NCBI GenBank assembly: GCA_947495795.1
Contig: CANMAI010000011.1
Location: forward strand, 62,001 to 126,000
Length of the DNA stretch: 64,000 nt
Direction: 5' to 3'
Source: an uncultured Paracoccaceae bacterium
GTDB lineage: Bacteria > Pseudomonadota > Alphaproteobacteria > Rhodobacterales > Rhodobacteraceae
Shown here: piece after piece, positions 17,810-26,451 of the stretch
Numbering within the stretch: position 1 is the first letter of the stretch
Layout: each line of letters starts with the position of its first letter
Notes under the pieces: generated by a model
Databases searched by the model: none
The model's input: only the letters and a program-made list of their open reading frames with translations
Told to the model about the DNA's origin: nothing
Position numbers and translations under genes: made by a program

Positions 17810-18583
17810 ATGCAATATGATCGCAGCCGATTCACTGTGCGGCTGGCCCAGGATGAGAGTGATATCCGCGCCGCGCAGCGCCTGCGCTACCGCGTGTTCG
17901 TGGAAGAGATGGGCGCGCGCGCAGCAGAGGCCGATCATACGCAAAGGCTCGAATGCGATAGCTTCGATGCCGTTTTCGATCATCTCATTCTGATCGACAA
18001 AACCGTAACCGATCCGCTGGACAGGGTGGTCGGGGCCTACCGCCTGATGCCGGATGAGAAGGCACGCGCGGGCCAGGGGTTTTACGGGGCGGAGGAGTTC
18101 GACCTTTCACCCATCTACGCCCTCACCCGCAAGTCGGTGGAGCTTGGCCGCTCCTGTGTGGCCGAAGGGCACCGCGGCGGCGTGGCGATGCACCTCCTCT
18201 GGAACGCATTGGCCGAATACGTCCTCTCCCGCGAAATCGAGATCATGTTCGGCGTCGCAAGCTTTCACGGCACCGATCCGGCGGCGATTGCCCCAGCGCT
18301 CTCCTACCTCCACCACAAGCATCTCGCGCCCACCGATCTGCGCGTGAAAGCGCTCTCCGAACACGCCGTTCCTCTGGACGCGATGCCCTTCGCGGAAATC
18401 GAGCCAAGGCTTGCGATGCGCCAGATACCCAACCTGATCAAAGCCTATCTCCGCCTCGGCGGCTTTGTTGGGCAGGGCGCCTTTATAGATCATGATTTCA
18501 ATACGATAGATGTATGTCTTCTGATGGATACCACGCGCATGGTCTCCCGCTACAAAGACTATTACACCAAAAATGCCGGCTGA
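17810..18583 (+). CDS. olsB: L-ornithine N-alpha-acyltransferase OlsB
   Basis: A 257-residue GNAT-like acyltransferase that transfers a 3-hydroxyacyl chain from acyl carrier protein to ornithine, giving lyso-ornithine lipid. Family features are RLRYRVFVEEMGA near residue 25, CDSFDAVFDHLI near 50, GRSCVAEGHRGG near 120 and the DIDVCLLMD-like NTIDVCLLMD near the end. The ATG at 17810 follows a weak ribosome site; the region upstream (17637-17809) holds no other gene. The olsA start lies inside the end of this gene, so the two are translated together. Confidence 0.93.
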   Translation: MQYDRSRFTVRLAQDESDIRAAQRLRYRVFVEEMGARAAEADHTQRLECDSFDAVFDHLILIDKTVTDPLDRVVGAYRLMPDEKARAGQGFYGAEEFDLSPIYALTRKSVELGRSCVAEGHRGGVAMHLLWNALAEYVLSREIEIMFGVASFHGTDPAAIAPALSYLHHKHLAPTDLRVKALSEHAVPLDAMPFAEIEPRLAMRQIPNLIKAYLRLGGFVGQGAFIDHDFNTIDVCLLMDTTRMVSRYKDYYTKNAG

Positions 18584-19415
18584 TCTTACGCCCGCAATGC
18601 GGTGGGATGGCGCGCCTCAGCCCACGCTGCCCAGGCCCACGCTGCTCCAGCGCATCGCCATGGTGCTCCGCGCCACAGCGCTGTTGGCCGGAACCTTCCT
18701 CCTCACCCCCTTCGTGCTCCTCTTCCAACTGGTCGAGCGCTACATCCCCGGCCGCACCTCACGCCGCATCGTTCGCCTCTGGGCCCGCATCAATCTCAGG
18801 CTCTGCGGCCTCCGCCTCACCCGCATCGGCCAGCCGATGCAAGGCTCCGGCGCGATCGTGGCCAACCACACGGGCTGGATAGACATTTTCACCCTGCTCG
18901 CGGCCGATGATGTCTACTTCGTCTCCAAGGCGGATGTCCGCGGTTGGCCCCTCGTCGGTCCCTTCTCCCAGCTTGTGCGACCGGTCTATATAGAGCGCAG
19001 GCGCACCGCCGCAAAAGTACAAGAGGCCCAGCTGCGCGACCGTCTGGCCCTCGGCCACCGCCTCGCCTTCTTTCCAGAGGGCACCAGTACCGATGGCCAG
19101 CGCGTCCTCCCCTTCAAGTCCAGCCTCTTCTCCGTCTTCTTCCACGAAGACATGCCCGGCTCCGTCCAGATCCAGCCCGTGACGCTGGCCTACAAGCCGC
19201 CGCCGCACCTGCCGCCGGACTTCTATGGCTGGTGGGGGGAACGTGGCCTTGGCGAACACCTGAAAGCCGTCTTCGCCCTCTCATGGGGAGGGGAGGCCAT
19301 CGTGACGTTCCACCCGCCGATCAGGGTCAGCGCGCAGGAAAACCGCAAAACCCTCGCCATCGCCAGTGAAGAGGCCGTCCGCGGCCCGATGGCCAATCTG
19401 TCGGAAACCGCCTGA
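18573..19415 (+). CDS. olsA: Lyso-ornithine lipid O-acyltransferase OlsA (PlsC family)
   Basis: A 280-residue membrane-associated acyltransferase. The H-x4-D motif is H99/D104 in VANHTGWIDIF, and the substrate-site motif F-P-E-G-T is at 167-171. Two hydrophobic segments lie between residues 25 and 60. It overlaps olsB by 11 bases. With OlsB it would complete the phosphate-free ornithine lipid that many rhodobacteria keep in the outer membrane or make during phosphate limitation. On sequence alone a general 1-acylglycerol-3-phosphate acyltransferase is possible, but the olsB overlap makes OlsA much more likely. Confidence 0.92.
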   Translation: MPADLTPAMRWDGAPQPTLPRPTLLQRIAMVLRATALLAGTFLLTPFVLLFQLVERYIPGRTSRRIVRLWARINLRLCGLRLTRIGQPMQGSGAIVANHTGWIDIFTLLAADDVYFVSKADVRGWPLVGPFSQLVRPVYIERRRTAAKVQEAQLRDRLALGHRLAFFPEGTSTDGQRVLPFKSSLFSVFFHEDMPGSVQIQPVTLAYKPPPHLPPDFYGWWGERGLGEHLKAVFALSWGGEAIVTFHPPIRVSAQENRKTLAIASEEAVRGPMANLSETA

Positions 19416-19477
19416 AGCGCCGACGGCAGGATCTGATCCGGACTATACTCTGACGCGCCGGGCCAAGCCGTTCGACA

Positions 19478-20245
19478 TTACGTCGGGAATGGCAGAATGC
19501 CCTTGTAGACATCGACCGGGGGCCGCTTCGCCGGAGAGATGTACCAGCAATAGACCTCCGGCGCATACCCCATGACGAGGCAGAAATAATCGGTGACGAG
19601 CGCGGCCTGTTCCTCGCCATTCAACGCGAAGAAGTCGATCTTCCGAAGATCGTGGTGCAGGTAGTTGTAATCCGCATTGCCCCTGTTGGAGGCGACCAGT
19701 TCGCGGCGTCCCAGCTTGCGCGCAGGGCCCGCACCCGTCCCGCAGGAATAGGCCGTCGTGTCGTTCTCAAAAAACCCGTTCAGCCGCTTCGTATGGTGGC
19801 TGATGCCGTCCGTCCAACCGGCCTTCCCCTGCCGTGCCTCATCCAGCAACAGCCTAGTATATGTATCCCGCCCCAGTTTCCGGTGATGCTTCCCGTCCTT
19901 GTCGTAACCCGTTCGCAGACCATCATCGATCATGGCCTTCTGGACACGGCTGCGGATGCTGGACCCGATGGAGCAAAGATGCTGCCAGCAATGCGCGAAT
20001 TCGTGGATAAAGGTGACCTGTTTCCACGGCGAGGCGCGCGAGAAATCCTCGGCATAGTCCGTTTCCTCAAGCGGAAAATACATCCTGTCCTGCCAGGTAT
20101 GGGCCTTCTGCCGCCCCCGGCCCTGCGCCATGGGGTGAGCCCCGCGGACAATGCGGATCGGACACCAGTTGAAATCTGCCTGGCCAAAGACCCGCGCGAC
20201 CAGCATCTCCTCGCCATTGGTCAGGGGGCGCATCGGATCGGTCAT
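19478..20245 (-). CDS. Zincin-like putative metallopeptidase (HEFAH motif)
   Basis: A 255-residue protein starting at ATG 20245 with AAGGAT upstream. H81-E82-F-A-H85 in TFIHEFAHCWQHL is an H-E-x-x-H zinc site, with candidate third ligands in later His/Glu/Asp residues. The beginning, RPLTNGEEMLVARVFG, resembles the opening of proteins annotated as vgr-related or DUF4157-like, which carry a similar predicted zinc site. There is no signal peptide. The second half (FEND, SNRGNADYNYLHHDLRK) includes Tyr/His-rich segments typical of effector-associated metallopeptidases. No type VI secretion genes are within the window, so an effector role is speculative. Confidence 0.6.
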   Translation of the reverse strand: MTDPMRPLTNGEEMLVARVFGQADFNWCPIRIVRGAHPMAQGRGRQKAHTWQDRMYFPLEETDYAEDFSRASPWKQVTFIHEFAHCWQHLCSIGSSIRSRVQKAMIDDGLRTGYDKDGKHHRKLGRDTYTRLLLDEARQGKAGWTDGISHHTKRLNGFFENDTTAYSCGTGAGPARKLGRRELVASNRGNADYNYLHHDLRKIDFFALNGEEQAALVTDYFCLVMGYAPEVYCWYISPAKRPPVDVYKGILPFPT

Positions 20246-20518
20246 GATGGATATCCTTCGGAGAACGGGGGGATTTCGCAATCGTAAAGAAAATACATCT
20301 CAGAAATATGATCCCTAATTTCCACAGGGCTTGAAGAGTGTCAACGCCAACAGTACAGCGCCCGAGAGGTTGCCGTGATTGCGTCCGTGTCAGGCATGAA
20401 AGTGTCATCCAACGATCTTGCGAGCCGCTGATCGGGAAGGGTAGACCTGCAAATTCCGAAAGCCCCGGAAGTCGAATGGCAACATCGGACGGTCGTGCTT
20501 GTTCAGACGCGTTGACGA

Positions 20519-21076
20519 TCAGGGCATTGCATGCCTGTGCCAGATCTGGATGTCTGACGAAGTGGCTCTGACAAGGGTCTTGCCTGTCCAGGAAAATCCA
20601 AATGCAACGTTTGTTTCCGCATCTTTGGAGAGAAGCGTGAACGACCCGTCCCGTCCTGCCTCACGAAATTTGAGCTGGCTGAAGAAGATGCTCGCGCCTG
20701 GCTTTTCAAGCAGATAACAGGTTTCCGGCCATTTGAGTGTTATCGCTTGGGCGTGCCACCCATCATCAGTGACGCATTTCAGGGCGCCTCCATGAATGCC
20801 CGCCATAGGAACATGCGCCCTTTTTGATGCGTCCAGACGACATCCCAGAAGACGCCTCTCATCATAGCCATCGTCATCTCTGTTGCGAAAAATCAGCTCT
20901 CCCGTATTGCAATCAACGACGCCCTGACCTGCACTGGATACGATAAGGGCGATGTCGGTGTCTTCTTCAAAGCCTACAGCCATCAGGCCTCCGACCGCTC
21001 GTGTCGAAACAGGTTTCCAAGGGCTTGGTGGCGCGCAAATCGCGGCGCGTGCAATGGCATGGCGTACCGGTTCCAA
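20519..21076 (-). CDS. Uncharacterised soluble protein
   Basis: An open frame of about 185 residues with ordinary protein composition: PVRHAIARAAICAPP near the start, a GLMAVGFEEDTDIALIVSS strand-like region and a Trp-rich end (SWTGKTLVRATSSDIQIW). The frame extends further upstream without an ATG. TTG 21076 is the best guess for the start, though neither it nor any alternative has a strong ribosome site. It follows thiE on the same strand. I recognise no domain or catalytic motif. Its composition looks less GC-biased than thiE. Confidence 0.55.
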   Translation of the reverse strand: MEPVRHAIARAAICAPPSPWKPVSTRAVGGLMAVGFEEDTDIALIVSSAGQGVVDCNTGELIFRNRDDDGYDERRLLGCRLDASKRAHVPMAGIHGGALKCVTDDGWHAQAITLKWPETCYLLEKPGASIFFSQLKFREAGRDGSFTLLSKDAETNVAFGFSWTGKTLVRATSSDIQIWHRHAMP

Positions 21077-21131
21077 AAAATCTGGGTTGTCTGTCTCTTT
21101 CGGATCTGGGGGCGCACCTGATGACAGGTGC

Positions 21132-21755
21132 CTAAGCCACCGCGCCAACGAACTCCCGAAGCCGTTCCACGGCATCCTCCGCCCCCCAAACCTCATCGCC
21201 CAAGGCAAAGAAATCCACCACCGGGGCAAGTGCTGCCGCGGCCTCCAAAGTCACCCCACCCTCTGCCACCACCGGCAGTTCGATCATCTCGCTCCACCAA
21301 GCGAAAAGATTTGCCTCCGCGACCGTGCCGTCCCCCAGCAGCGGGTCGGCCACCACCGGGCCGAAGGCGATGTAATCCGCTCCGATCTCCCCCGCTGTCA
21401 GCCCGGTATGGCGGGATGCGCCGCAAAACGCGCCCACCACCGCCTCCTTGCCAAGCGCCTTGCGCACCTCCCGGACCTGACGGCTGCCATCGGCAAGATG
21501 CACGCCGTCCAGCCCCAGTGGCTCCACCAGCTTCCAGTGCGCATCGATCACCAGCGGCACGTCCCGTGCATGCGCGACCTCCCGCAGCATGTCCGCCGCC
21601 TTGGCGATCTCGTCGGCATCCTGCGTGGCCATGGACAGCCTGACGCAGGCGATCTCCACCGCATCCAGCACCCGCGCCAGCGCATCGGGAAAGCGGCTCA
21701 ACTCAAAGACTTGCGGCGTGACAAGGTAGATCTGCGGATGATCGGGCTGGGACAT
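21132..21755 (-). CDS. thiE: Thiamine phosphate synthase-like protein (divergent ThiE)
   Basis: A 207-residue TIM-barrel protein of the ThiE/TenI family. Matching features are QIYLVTP at the first strand, GVHL near 100, FCGASRHTGLTA for the GxSxH region, GADYIAFGPV for the phosphate loop, and VVAEGGVTLEAAAAL near 175. ThiE usually carries an INDR motif on strand 4 that contacts the pyrimidine substrate; here that place reads LVIDAHWKL. Either the active site is altered, or this is a TenI-like or other phosphate-binding relative. No other thi genes lie nearby. The start ATG 21755 is the one matching the family. Confidence 0.7.
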   Translation of the reverse strand: MSQPDHPQIYLVTPQVFELSRFPDALARVLDAVEIACVRLSMATQDADEIAKAADMLREVAHARDVPLVIDAHWKLVEPLGLDGVHLADGSRQVREVRKALGKEAVVGAFCGASRHTGLTAGEIGADYIAFGPVVADPLLGDGTVAEANLFAWWSEMIELPVVAEGGVTLEAAAALAPVVDFFALGDEVWGAEDAVERLREFVGAVA

Positions 21756-21878
21756 TTCGGCACCTGAAAAGCGTTTCCGCACTTCTATCCACGCACCCCT
21801 GTCCCGTCCAGCGCGCAATCCGCCTCTTCCAACTCCGCTGTGACCGTATTAGGTGGGAAGGAACAGACGAGGCAGGCC

Positions 21879-23126
21879 ATGGCATTCTTCCGCAAACTCA
21901 AAGACAAGCTCTTCAAATCCTCCTCCAAACTCGAAGAGGGGCTGGAAGCGCTGGTGGAGGAGGGGGGCGAGATCGCGGAACCGACCCCCGAACCGCAGCC
22001 CCAACCCGCACCCCGACCCGATCCGCGACCTGTGCCAGTCCCGGAGCCGGAGCCGCAACCGGTCGAGATCCCGGAACCGGAGCCCGCGCCTATCGCGCCC
22101 CCCGAGCCGGAACCGGCCCCCGTCGAACGCCCCGAACCGGAACCTGTGCCGGTCGAGATCCCCGAACCGGAACCCTCCCCGGCACGTCCGGCACGTCCGG
22201 AGACCCCGTCCGCCCCGCCGGAACCGGCGCTAGACCCCGGCAGACCCGGCCTGCTCGGGCGGATGCTGGGCCGCTCCGTGGTCCCGCAGAAGGTCCGCGT
22301 CCTTGACGATGCGATGCTCGAATCCCTCGAAGAGGTTCTGATCACCGCCGATATGGGGGTGGAGACCGCGCTGAAAGTGGCCGCCAACATGGCGGAGGGG
22401 CGCTTCGGCAAGAAGCTGGGCATCGACGATATCAAGACGCTGCTCGCCAAGGAAATCACCGATATTCTGGAACCGGTCGCCCGCCCCATGCCGCTCTACC
22501 CGAAGCGCCCGCAGGTTGTGCTCGTTGTCGGCGTCAACGGCTCCGGCAAGACCACGACCATCGGCAAGCTCGCCAGCCAGTTCAAGGCCGCGGGCAAATC
22601 CGTTGTCATCGCGGCAGGCGATACCTTCCGTGCGGCAGCGGTAGAGCAATTGCAGGTCTGGGGAGAGCGGGCAGGGGTGCCGGTGCTGACCGCGCCCCAG
22701 GGTTCGGACCCGGCAAGCCTCGCTTTCGAGGCCATGACACGGGCCGAAGCGGAGGGCGCAGACCTTCTGATGATCGACACGGCGGGCCGTCTGCAGAACC
22801 GCAGCGATCTGATGGAGGAACTTGCCAAGATCGTGCGCGTCATACGCAAGAAGGACGAAAGCGCGCCACACAACACGCTGCTGGTGCTCGACGCCACTAC
22901 CGGCCAGAACGCGCTGGAGCAGGTGAAGATCTTCCAGCAGGTTGCCGATGTCACCGGCCTCGTGATGACCAAGCTGGACGGCACCGCCAAGGGTGGCGTA
23001 CTCGTGGCACTGGCCGATAAATTCGGCCTCCCCATCCACGCCATCGGCGTTGGCGAGGCCATAGACGATCTCGCCGCCTTCGATCCGGAGGACTTCGCAA
23101 AAGCCCTCACCGGGCAGGACGCATGA
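21879..23126 (+). CDS. ftsY: Signal recognition particle receptor FtsY
   Basis: A 415-residue SRP GTPase that docks ribosome-nascent chain-SRP complexes at the membrane. It begins with [18 protein letters not shown], an amphipathic membrane-binding helix. Residues about 33-110 form an acidic Pro/Glu-rich A domain made of imperfect PEPEP repeats. The NG domain follows: G1 [10 protein letters not shown] near 216, the SRP-specific [11 protein letters not shown] near 250, G3 DTAGRLQ near 300 and G4 [10 protein letters not shown] near 365. The ATG at 21879 is chosen because homologues begin at this helix; an in-frame start 39 bases upstream also exists. Confidence 0.96.
   Translation: MAFFRKLKDKLFKSSSKLEEGLEALVEEGGEIAEPTPEPQPQPAPRPDPRPVPVPEPEPQPVEIPEPEPAPIAPPEPEPAPVERPEPEPVPVEIPEPEPSPARPARPETPSAPPEPALDPGRPGLLGRMLGRSVVPQKVRVLDDAMLESLEEVLITADMGVETALKVAANMAEGRFGKKLGIDDIKTLLAKEITDILEPVARPMPLYPKRPQVVLVVGVNGSGKTTTIGKLASQFKAAGKSVVIAAGDTFRAAAVEQLQVWGERAGVPVLTAPQGSDPASLAFEAMTRAEAEGADLLMIDTAGRLQNRSDLMEELAKIVRVIRKKDESAPHNTLLVLDATTGQNALEQVKIFQQVADVTGLVMTKLDGTAKGGVLVALADKFGLPIHAIGVGEAIDDLAAFDPEDFAKALTGQDA
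21978..22206 (+). repeat. Pro/Glu-coding degenerate repeat inside ftsY
   Basis: Tandem imperfect repeats of the kind GAGCCGGAACCGG encode a run of PEPEP, EIPEPEP and APPEPEP units. The block lies within the acidic A domain and preserves frame. Such a stretch is prone to length variation between strains. Confidence 0.7.
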
Positions 23127-23581
23127 AGCCTGTTTCTGCTGGTCTCGCCTCAGGCTGCCGCAGTGTTGCGCCCGCACGATTGCCGATGGCCGTTACGGCT
23201 CTATCGGTTTCCGGGGTGCCGGGAAAACCATGCTGTGGCCCGATCAACTGCCTTCTGCCCTCCTGCACCCGCCCGTCGCGTCTGGGCCCTTGCGCGTGGA
23301 AAGGTCTCAGAACACGCGCAGATTGATACCCTGCGCGCGCAAGGCCGAACTGTGGCGCATGTTCCGCACGGTCCGGATGAGGCGCACGATCCGCTCCGGT
23401 CAATGGCGTTTCACTGGCGCGAGGCCCAGCGTGCCTTGGATCCCGGGCCTGACAGTTGGTTCAATACAGGCGATTTCCTGGATCAGGCGGTCATGGCCTG
23501 TCGTGAAACCTTGACCCAAACCACCCACTCGCCCCTGTCCCACTCAAGATCGGCAGAGCGGGACAAAGTTGCCCATTGGCT
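23127..23581 (+). pseudogene. Possible gene remnant downstream of ftsY
   Basis: This 455-base interval has no convincing intact gene. From about 23310 to 23520 one plus-strand frame has the codon pattern and composition of a genuine protein (for example TLRAQGRTVAHVPHGPDEA and PDSWFNTGDFLDQAVMACRE), but upstream of 23300 that frame becomes Arg/Cys/Pro-rich. A different frame near 23200-23260 reads GFRGAGKTML, like a P-loop. This looks like a frameshifted or decayed gene, possibly of a nucleotide-binding protein, but I cannot name the family. A short real gene starting near 23163 is the alternative. Confidence 0.3.
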
Positions 23582-24544
23582 TCAGCGCGAAGATGCCCGC
23601 TGTCTCGCAAATTCTTGCTCGATGACTTCTGTCCCCCATTGTGTGCCGGGTGCCTCACGGGCGAGTACGAAGCCGTGTTTTTCATAAAGGGAGCGAGCCG
23701 CATCCAGTCCTTTGAACGTCCAGAGTCGGGTGCGATCAAAGGCCCGCTGATCCACGAATTCCGTGGCCTTGCTTATCAAAAGCTTCCCGATGCCCATGCC
23801 TTGCGCCTCCGGGCTGACGATAAACCATCGCAAATGGCAAACACCCTGTCCGAGGTCTTCACCGTCAAGGGACACGGAGCCGAGCAGCTTACTCCCCAGA
23901 TAGGCAGAAAATGTCGTGTTCACCGGAGTGTCGATCCGCGCCATGAACTCGGACAGTTCGGTTGCAACTTTTCGCTCAAAAACAGCACCAAATCCGTAGT
24001 TTTCCGAATAGAAGGATGCGTGCAATTGCGCGACCGACGCTATGACTCCCGGACGATAACCCTCATGAACCTCCACATCATTCAAGGCAGCCAAAACAGG
24101 CTGGTTTCCCGTGCTCAGAGCCTTTGCAAACAGGGCAAGGCCTGTTTCGATCTGGGTGACCTCCCATGCTGACAGAACATCCAGCGCGGCATGCAGCTGC
24201 TGCCGCGCGAAATCTTCGATTGTGCCGAGAAGCCTTTGCCCATCTTGGGTCAGCGATAGGACGTGGGAGCGCTTGTCTGTCAGATCGGGCCCGACTTCGA
24301 TCAACCCCTCATTCTCCAGCCTCTGGACAAGACGGCTGACGCTCGATTTTTCCAGATGGAGCAAGCTACCGAGGCCGCTCCCATTCGTCACAGTGCCATA
24401 GCCAAGTTCTATGAGTGTGTGCACGGCCGAAGGGGACAAATCCGTCCCCGCCAGCCCTTTCTGCATGAAGCCAAGCTCACGGACGATGTGCCGTGCTGCA
24501 GAGCGCATTCTATCGATGCGGGGCGTTGGAAGTTTTTGAGCCAT
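23582..24544 (-). CDS. MarR-GNAT fusion: regulator with acetyltransferase domain
   Basis: A 320-residue two-domain protein. Residues 1-140 are a MarR winged helix (SPSAVHTLIELGYG, LLHLEKSSVSRLVQRLENEGLIE, DKRSHVLSLTQDGQRLL). Residues about 155-315 are a GNAT acetyltransferase, with the acetyl-CoA loop at SPEAQGMGIGKLLISKA and the C-terminal LYEKHGFVLARE. The fusion is a known bacterial architecture; in studied examples the MarR part represses the gene or a neighbour. ATG 24544 is chosen over a TTG at 24559. A palindrome directly abuts this ATG and probably serves autoregulation. No classical ribosome site is visible, perhaps because the operator occupies its place. Confidence 0.9.
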   Translation of the reverse strand: MAQKLPTPRIDRMRSAARHIVRELGFMQKGLAGTDLSPSAVHTLIELGYGTVTNGSGLGSLLHLEKSSVSRLVQRLENEGLIEVGPDLTDKRSHVLSLTQDGQRLLGTIEDFARQQLHAALDVLSAWEVTQIETGLALFAKALSTGNQPVLAALNDVEVHEGYRPGVIASVAQLHASFYSENYGFGAVFERKVATELSEFMARIDTPVNTTFSAYLGSKLLGSVSLDGEDLGQGVCHLRWFIVSPEAQGMGIGKLLISKATEFVDQRAFDRTRLWTFKGLDAARSLYEKHGFVLAREAPGTQWGTEVIEQEFARQRASSR

Positions 24545-24562
24545 AGTTGTATCATACAACTA
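24544..24562. promoter_or_regulatory. Palindromic operator at the MarR-GNAT start codon
   Basis: TAGTTGTAT-C-ATACAACTA is a 9-bp-arm palindrome with a one-base centre. It overlaps the A of the ATG and extends 18 bases upstream. MarR proteins bind such dyads, often beginning TTGTAT or similar, over their own promoters. Autorepression is the simplest reading. Confidence 0.65.
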
Positions 24563-24853
24563 AATTATCTTTTCCGTCCAGCAATTGCGGCAATTGGTAT
24601 GCGTAGCTGCATCGGGCAGGTTAAGCCGCGTTGAGCCACGCGCTGCATGGCGCACGAACGTCCACTTTCCATCTGACAAGCCCTTTGGGTCAGTGTCGTG
24701 ACGCAAAGGCCGAATTCATCCAACGTTTCACACGCATCGGCTCCCTGCAGGGCGCTCCCGCGTGCAGAAGGCGAAATGGAATTCAAATCAGGCGCAAAAC
24801 GCTCTAGAAGGAGGGAACAACCGCCCCGGATCCCCACAAGAGCAGGACGTCAC
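24563..24853. other. Intergenic region between MarR-GNAT and secreted protein
   Basis: About 290 bases between two divergent genes. It must hold both promoters. A strong ribosome-site-like AAGGAGGG at 24808-24815 has no start codon at a usable distance. The next gene starts 38 bases later with a weaker AGCAGGA site. I see no small gene. Confidence 0.4.
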
Positions 24854-25762
24854 ATGCGCTTTCTCGCCCTCGCGGCCCTCATTCTCTTTCCCCTCACAGC
24901 AGAGGCCGATTTCGCCGCCTGCCGGGCGGATAAGGCCCTTCTGGAACAGGCGCTCAAGGGCAATGCGGCCTATACCAGCAATCGTCCGCTCACCCGGGAA
25001 GATGGCTGGTGCATCCAGCGCGATATCCGTGTGGATGATCGCGACGCCACGCTGCGCGTCCGCGTCGAAACGCTCCGCTGGAAGCGCACCGGCCTCTCGC
25101 CAAACCCCAATGCATGGCCGGAAAGCGGCAGGCTCGAACTCCATGCAGAGGGTATCCGCACGCATGCCATTTCCGGCCCGCCGCTTCTCGACTACGGTCT
25201 TCGCATCCAGTCCCAGCCCGCCTCCGGCCGGTTTAACCTGATCGCCGCCTTCGATGCGGAAACGCAAACCGTTCGCCTGGAGCGTGCGGAGCTTGAACTC
25301 TCCGAGCGCAACAGCATTGCCCTCAGCGACACCGTTTTCACAGTCGGCCCAACCTTCACATCATCACCTGTCGTCTTCACCCAGATGCGCCTCCAGGGCC
25401 TTTCACTGGCAGTGCAAAGCCACGGGCTCTTCGAAAGCACCGCCTTCCTGCCCCTCCTGATGAGCGTCGGAGATATGGAGGAAGACCCGGAACCTCAGAT
25501 CAATGCGCTCCGCAAGGAGGCACGCACCCATTTGGCGGGCCTGCCGCAGGAACTGATGGGATACAGCAGCCGTCAAGCCCTCGGCACGCTCCTGGGCGAT
25601 CTTCCGAACCCGTGGGGCAAGGTGTTCCTCCGTGTCGAGGCGCCAAATGGCTTCGGCGCTGCCAACCTCACGCCCATGCTCATCAATCCCGGGCCGGACG
25701 CGCTCAACACCGTGCTGTCCAGCCTCCGCCTCGGTGTCGAATACACCCGCTCTCCAAGATAA
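24854..25762 (+). CDS. Secreted protein of unknown function
   Basis: A 302-residue exported protein. MRFLALAALILFPLTAEADF is a clear Sec signal peptide, with mature protein from about residue 19. The mature part contains few cysteines (at about 22 and 51), alternating beta-strand-like hydrophobic residues, and VVFTQMRLQGLSLAVQSHG near 180. No catalytic motif was recognised. I believe similar proteins occur in Rhodobacteraceae as uncharacterised periplasmic proteins. The start is fixed by the signal peptide. It is followed by the GNAT gene after a structured leader. Confidence 0.7.
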   Translation: MRFLALAALILFPLTAEADFAACRADKALLEQALKGNAAYTSNRPLTREDGWCIQRDIRVDDRDATLRVRVETLRWKRTGLSPNPNAWPESGRLELHAEGIRTHAISGPPLLDYGLRIQSQPASGRFNLIAAFDAETQTVRLERAELELSERNSIALSDTVFTVGPTFTSSPVVFTQMRLQGLSLAVQSHGLFESTAFLPLLMSVGDMEEDPEPQINALRKEARTHLAGLPQELMGYSSRQALGTLLGDLPNPWGKVFLRVEAPNGFGAANLTPMLINPGPDALNTVLSSLRLGVEYTRSPR

Positions 25763-25772
25763 AATCTCACCG

Positions 25773-25862
25773 CTGAATAATCCGGCGCTCTCAAACGTAT
25801 TCAGGAAACAAGCCGCAACTGGCGGCGCTTTTCTCGAACATGTCGCCTCAAGGATTATTCAG
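25773..25862 (+). promoter_or_regulatory. Inverted repeat covering the GNAT ribosome site
   Basis: CTGAATAATCC at 25773-25783 and GGATTATTCAG at 25852-25862 are perfect 11-base inverted repeats, 68 bases apart. The second arm includes the AGGA ribosome site of the gene starting at 25864. Inside lies a smaller GCCGC/GCGGC hairpin. In RNA the arms would hide the ribosome site; as DNA they could also be the ends of a roughly 90-base miniature element. Confidence 0.6.
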
Positions 25863-25863
25863 A

Positions 25864-26451
25864 ATGGCCGATACCCTCCTACTCCGCACCGCCACCCGGC
25901 AGGATGCAGCCCCGCTTGCACGCCTTGTCGATATCGCCGGCGAAGGCATGCCCAGCGTCGCCTGGGCTGATATGGCAGACCCCGGAGAAACGATCTGGCA
26001 GGTGGGCGAGCGCCGCGCCGCCCGCGAAAGCGGGGCGTTTTCCTACCGCAACGCAACGATCATAGAGCAGGATGGCAAAGTTGCCGCCGCAATGGTCGGC
26101 TACCCGCTTGAAGGCGTGCCGGACGAGATTGATGTGGCCAGCCTGCCCCCGATGTTCCAGCCACTCCAGCATCTGGAGAACAAGGCGCCATATACATTGT
26201 ACATCAACGTCCTTGCCACGTTCCTCGGCCACCGCAGGCAGGGCTTCGGCAAAAAGCTGATCAAGGCCGCGCGCCAGCAGGCCAGAGCGGCCGGATACAC
26301 GCATCTGAGCCTGATCGTGCAGGATACCAACCCCGCGCAACGCCTCTACACGCGCGAAGGCTTCCGGCCCAAAGCCAGCCGCCCGATCATCACACAGGGC
26401 GCGTGGCGCTCCCCCGGCCGAAACTGGCTCCTTATGATGGCGGATGCGTGA
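25864..26451 (+). CDS. GNAT family N-acetyltransferase
   Basis: A 195-residue single-domain acetyltransferase. The conserved GNAT features are the first-strand region LLLRTATRQDAAPLARLV, the acetyl-CoA loop GHRRQGFGKKLIKAA near 124-138, and the C-terminal PAQRLYTREGFRP. The long central acidic loop (VPDEIDVASLPPMFQPLQHLE) is typical of a group annotated only as GNAT. The substrate is unknown. Translation may be controlled by the inverted repeat just upstream. Confidence 0.87.
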   Translation: MADTLLLRTATRQDAAPLARLVDIAGEGMPSVAWADMADPGETIWQVGERRAARESGAFSYRNATIIEQDGKVAAAMVGYPLEGVPDEIDVASLPPMFQPLQHLENKAPYTLYINVLATFLGHRRQGFGKKLIKAARQQARAAGYTHLSLIVQDTNPAQRLYTREGFRPKASRPIITQGAWRSPGRNWLLMMADA

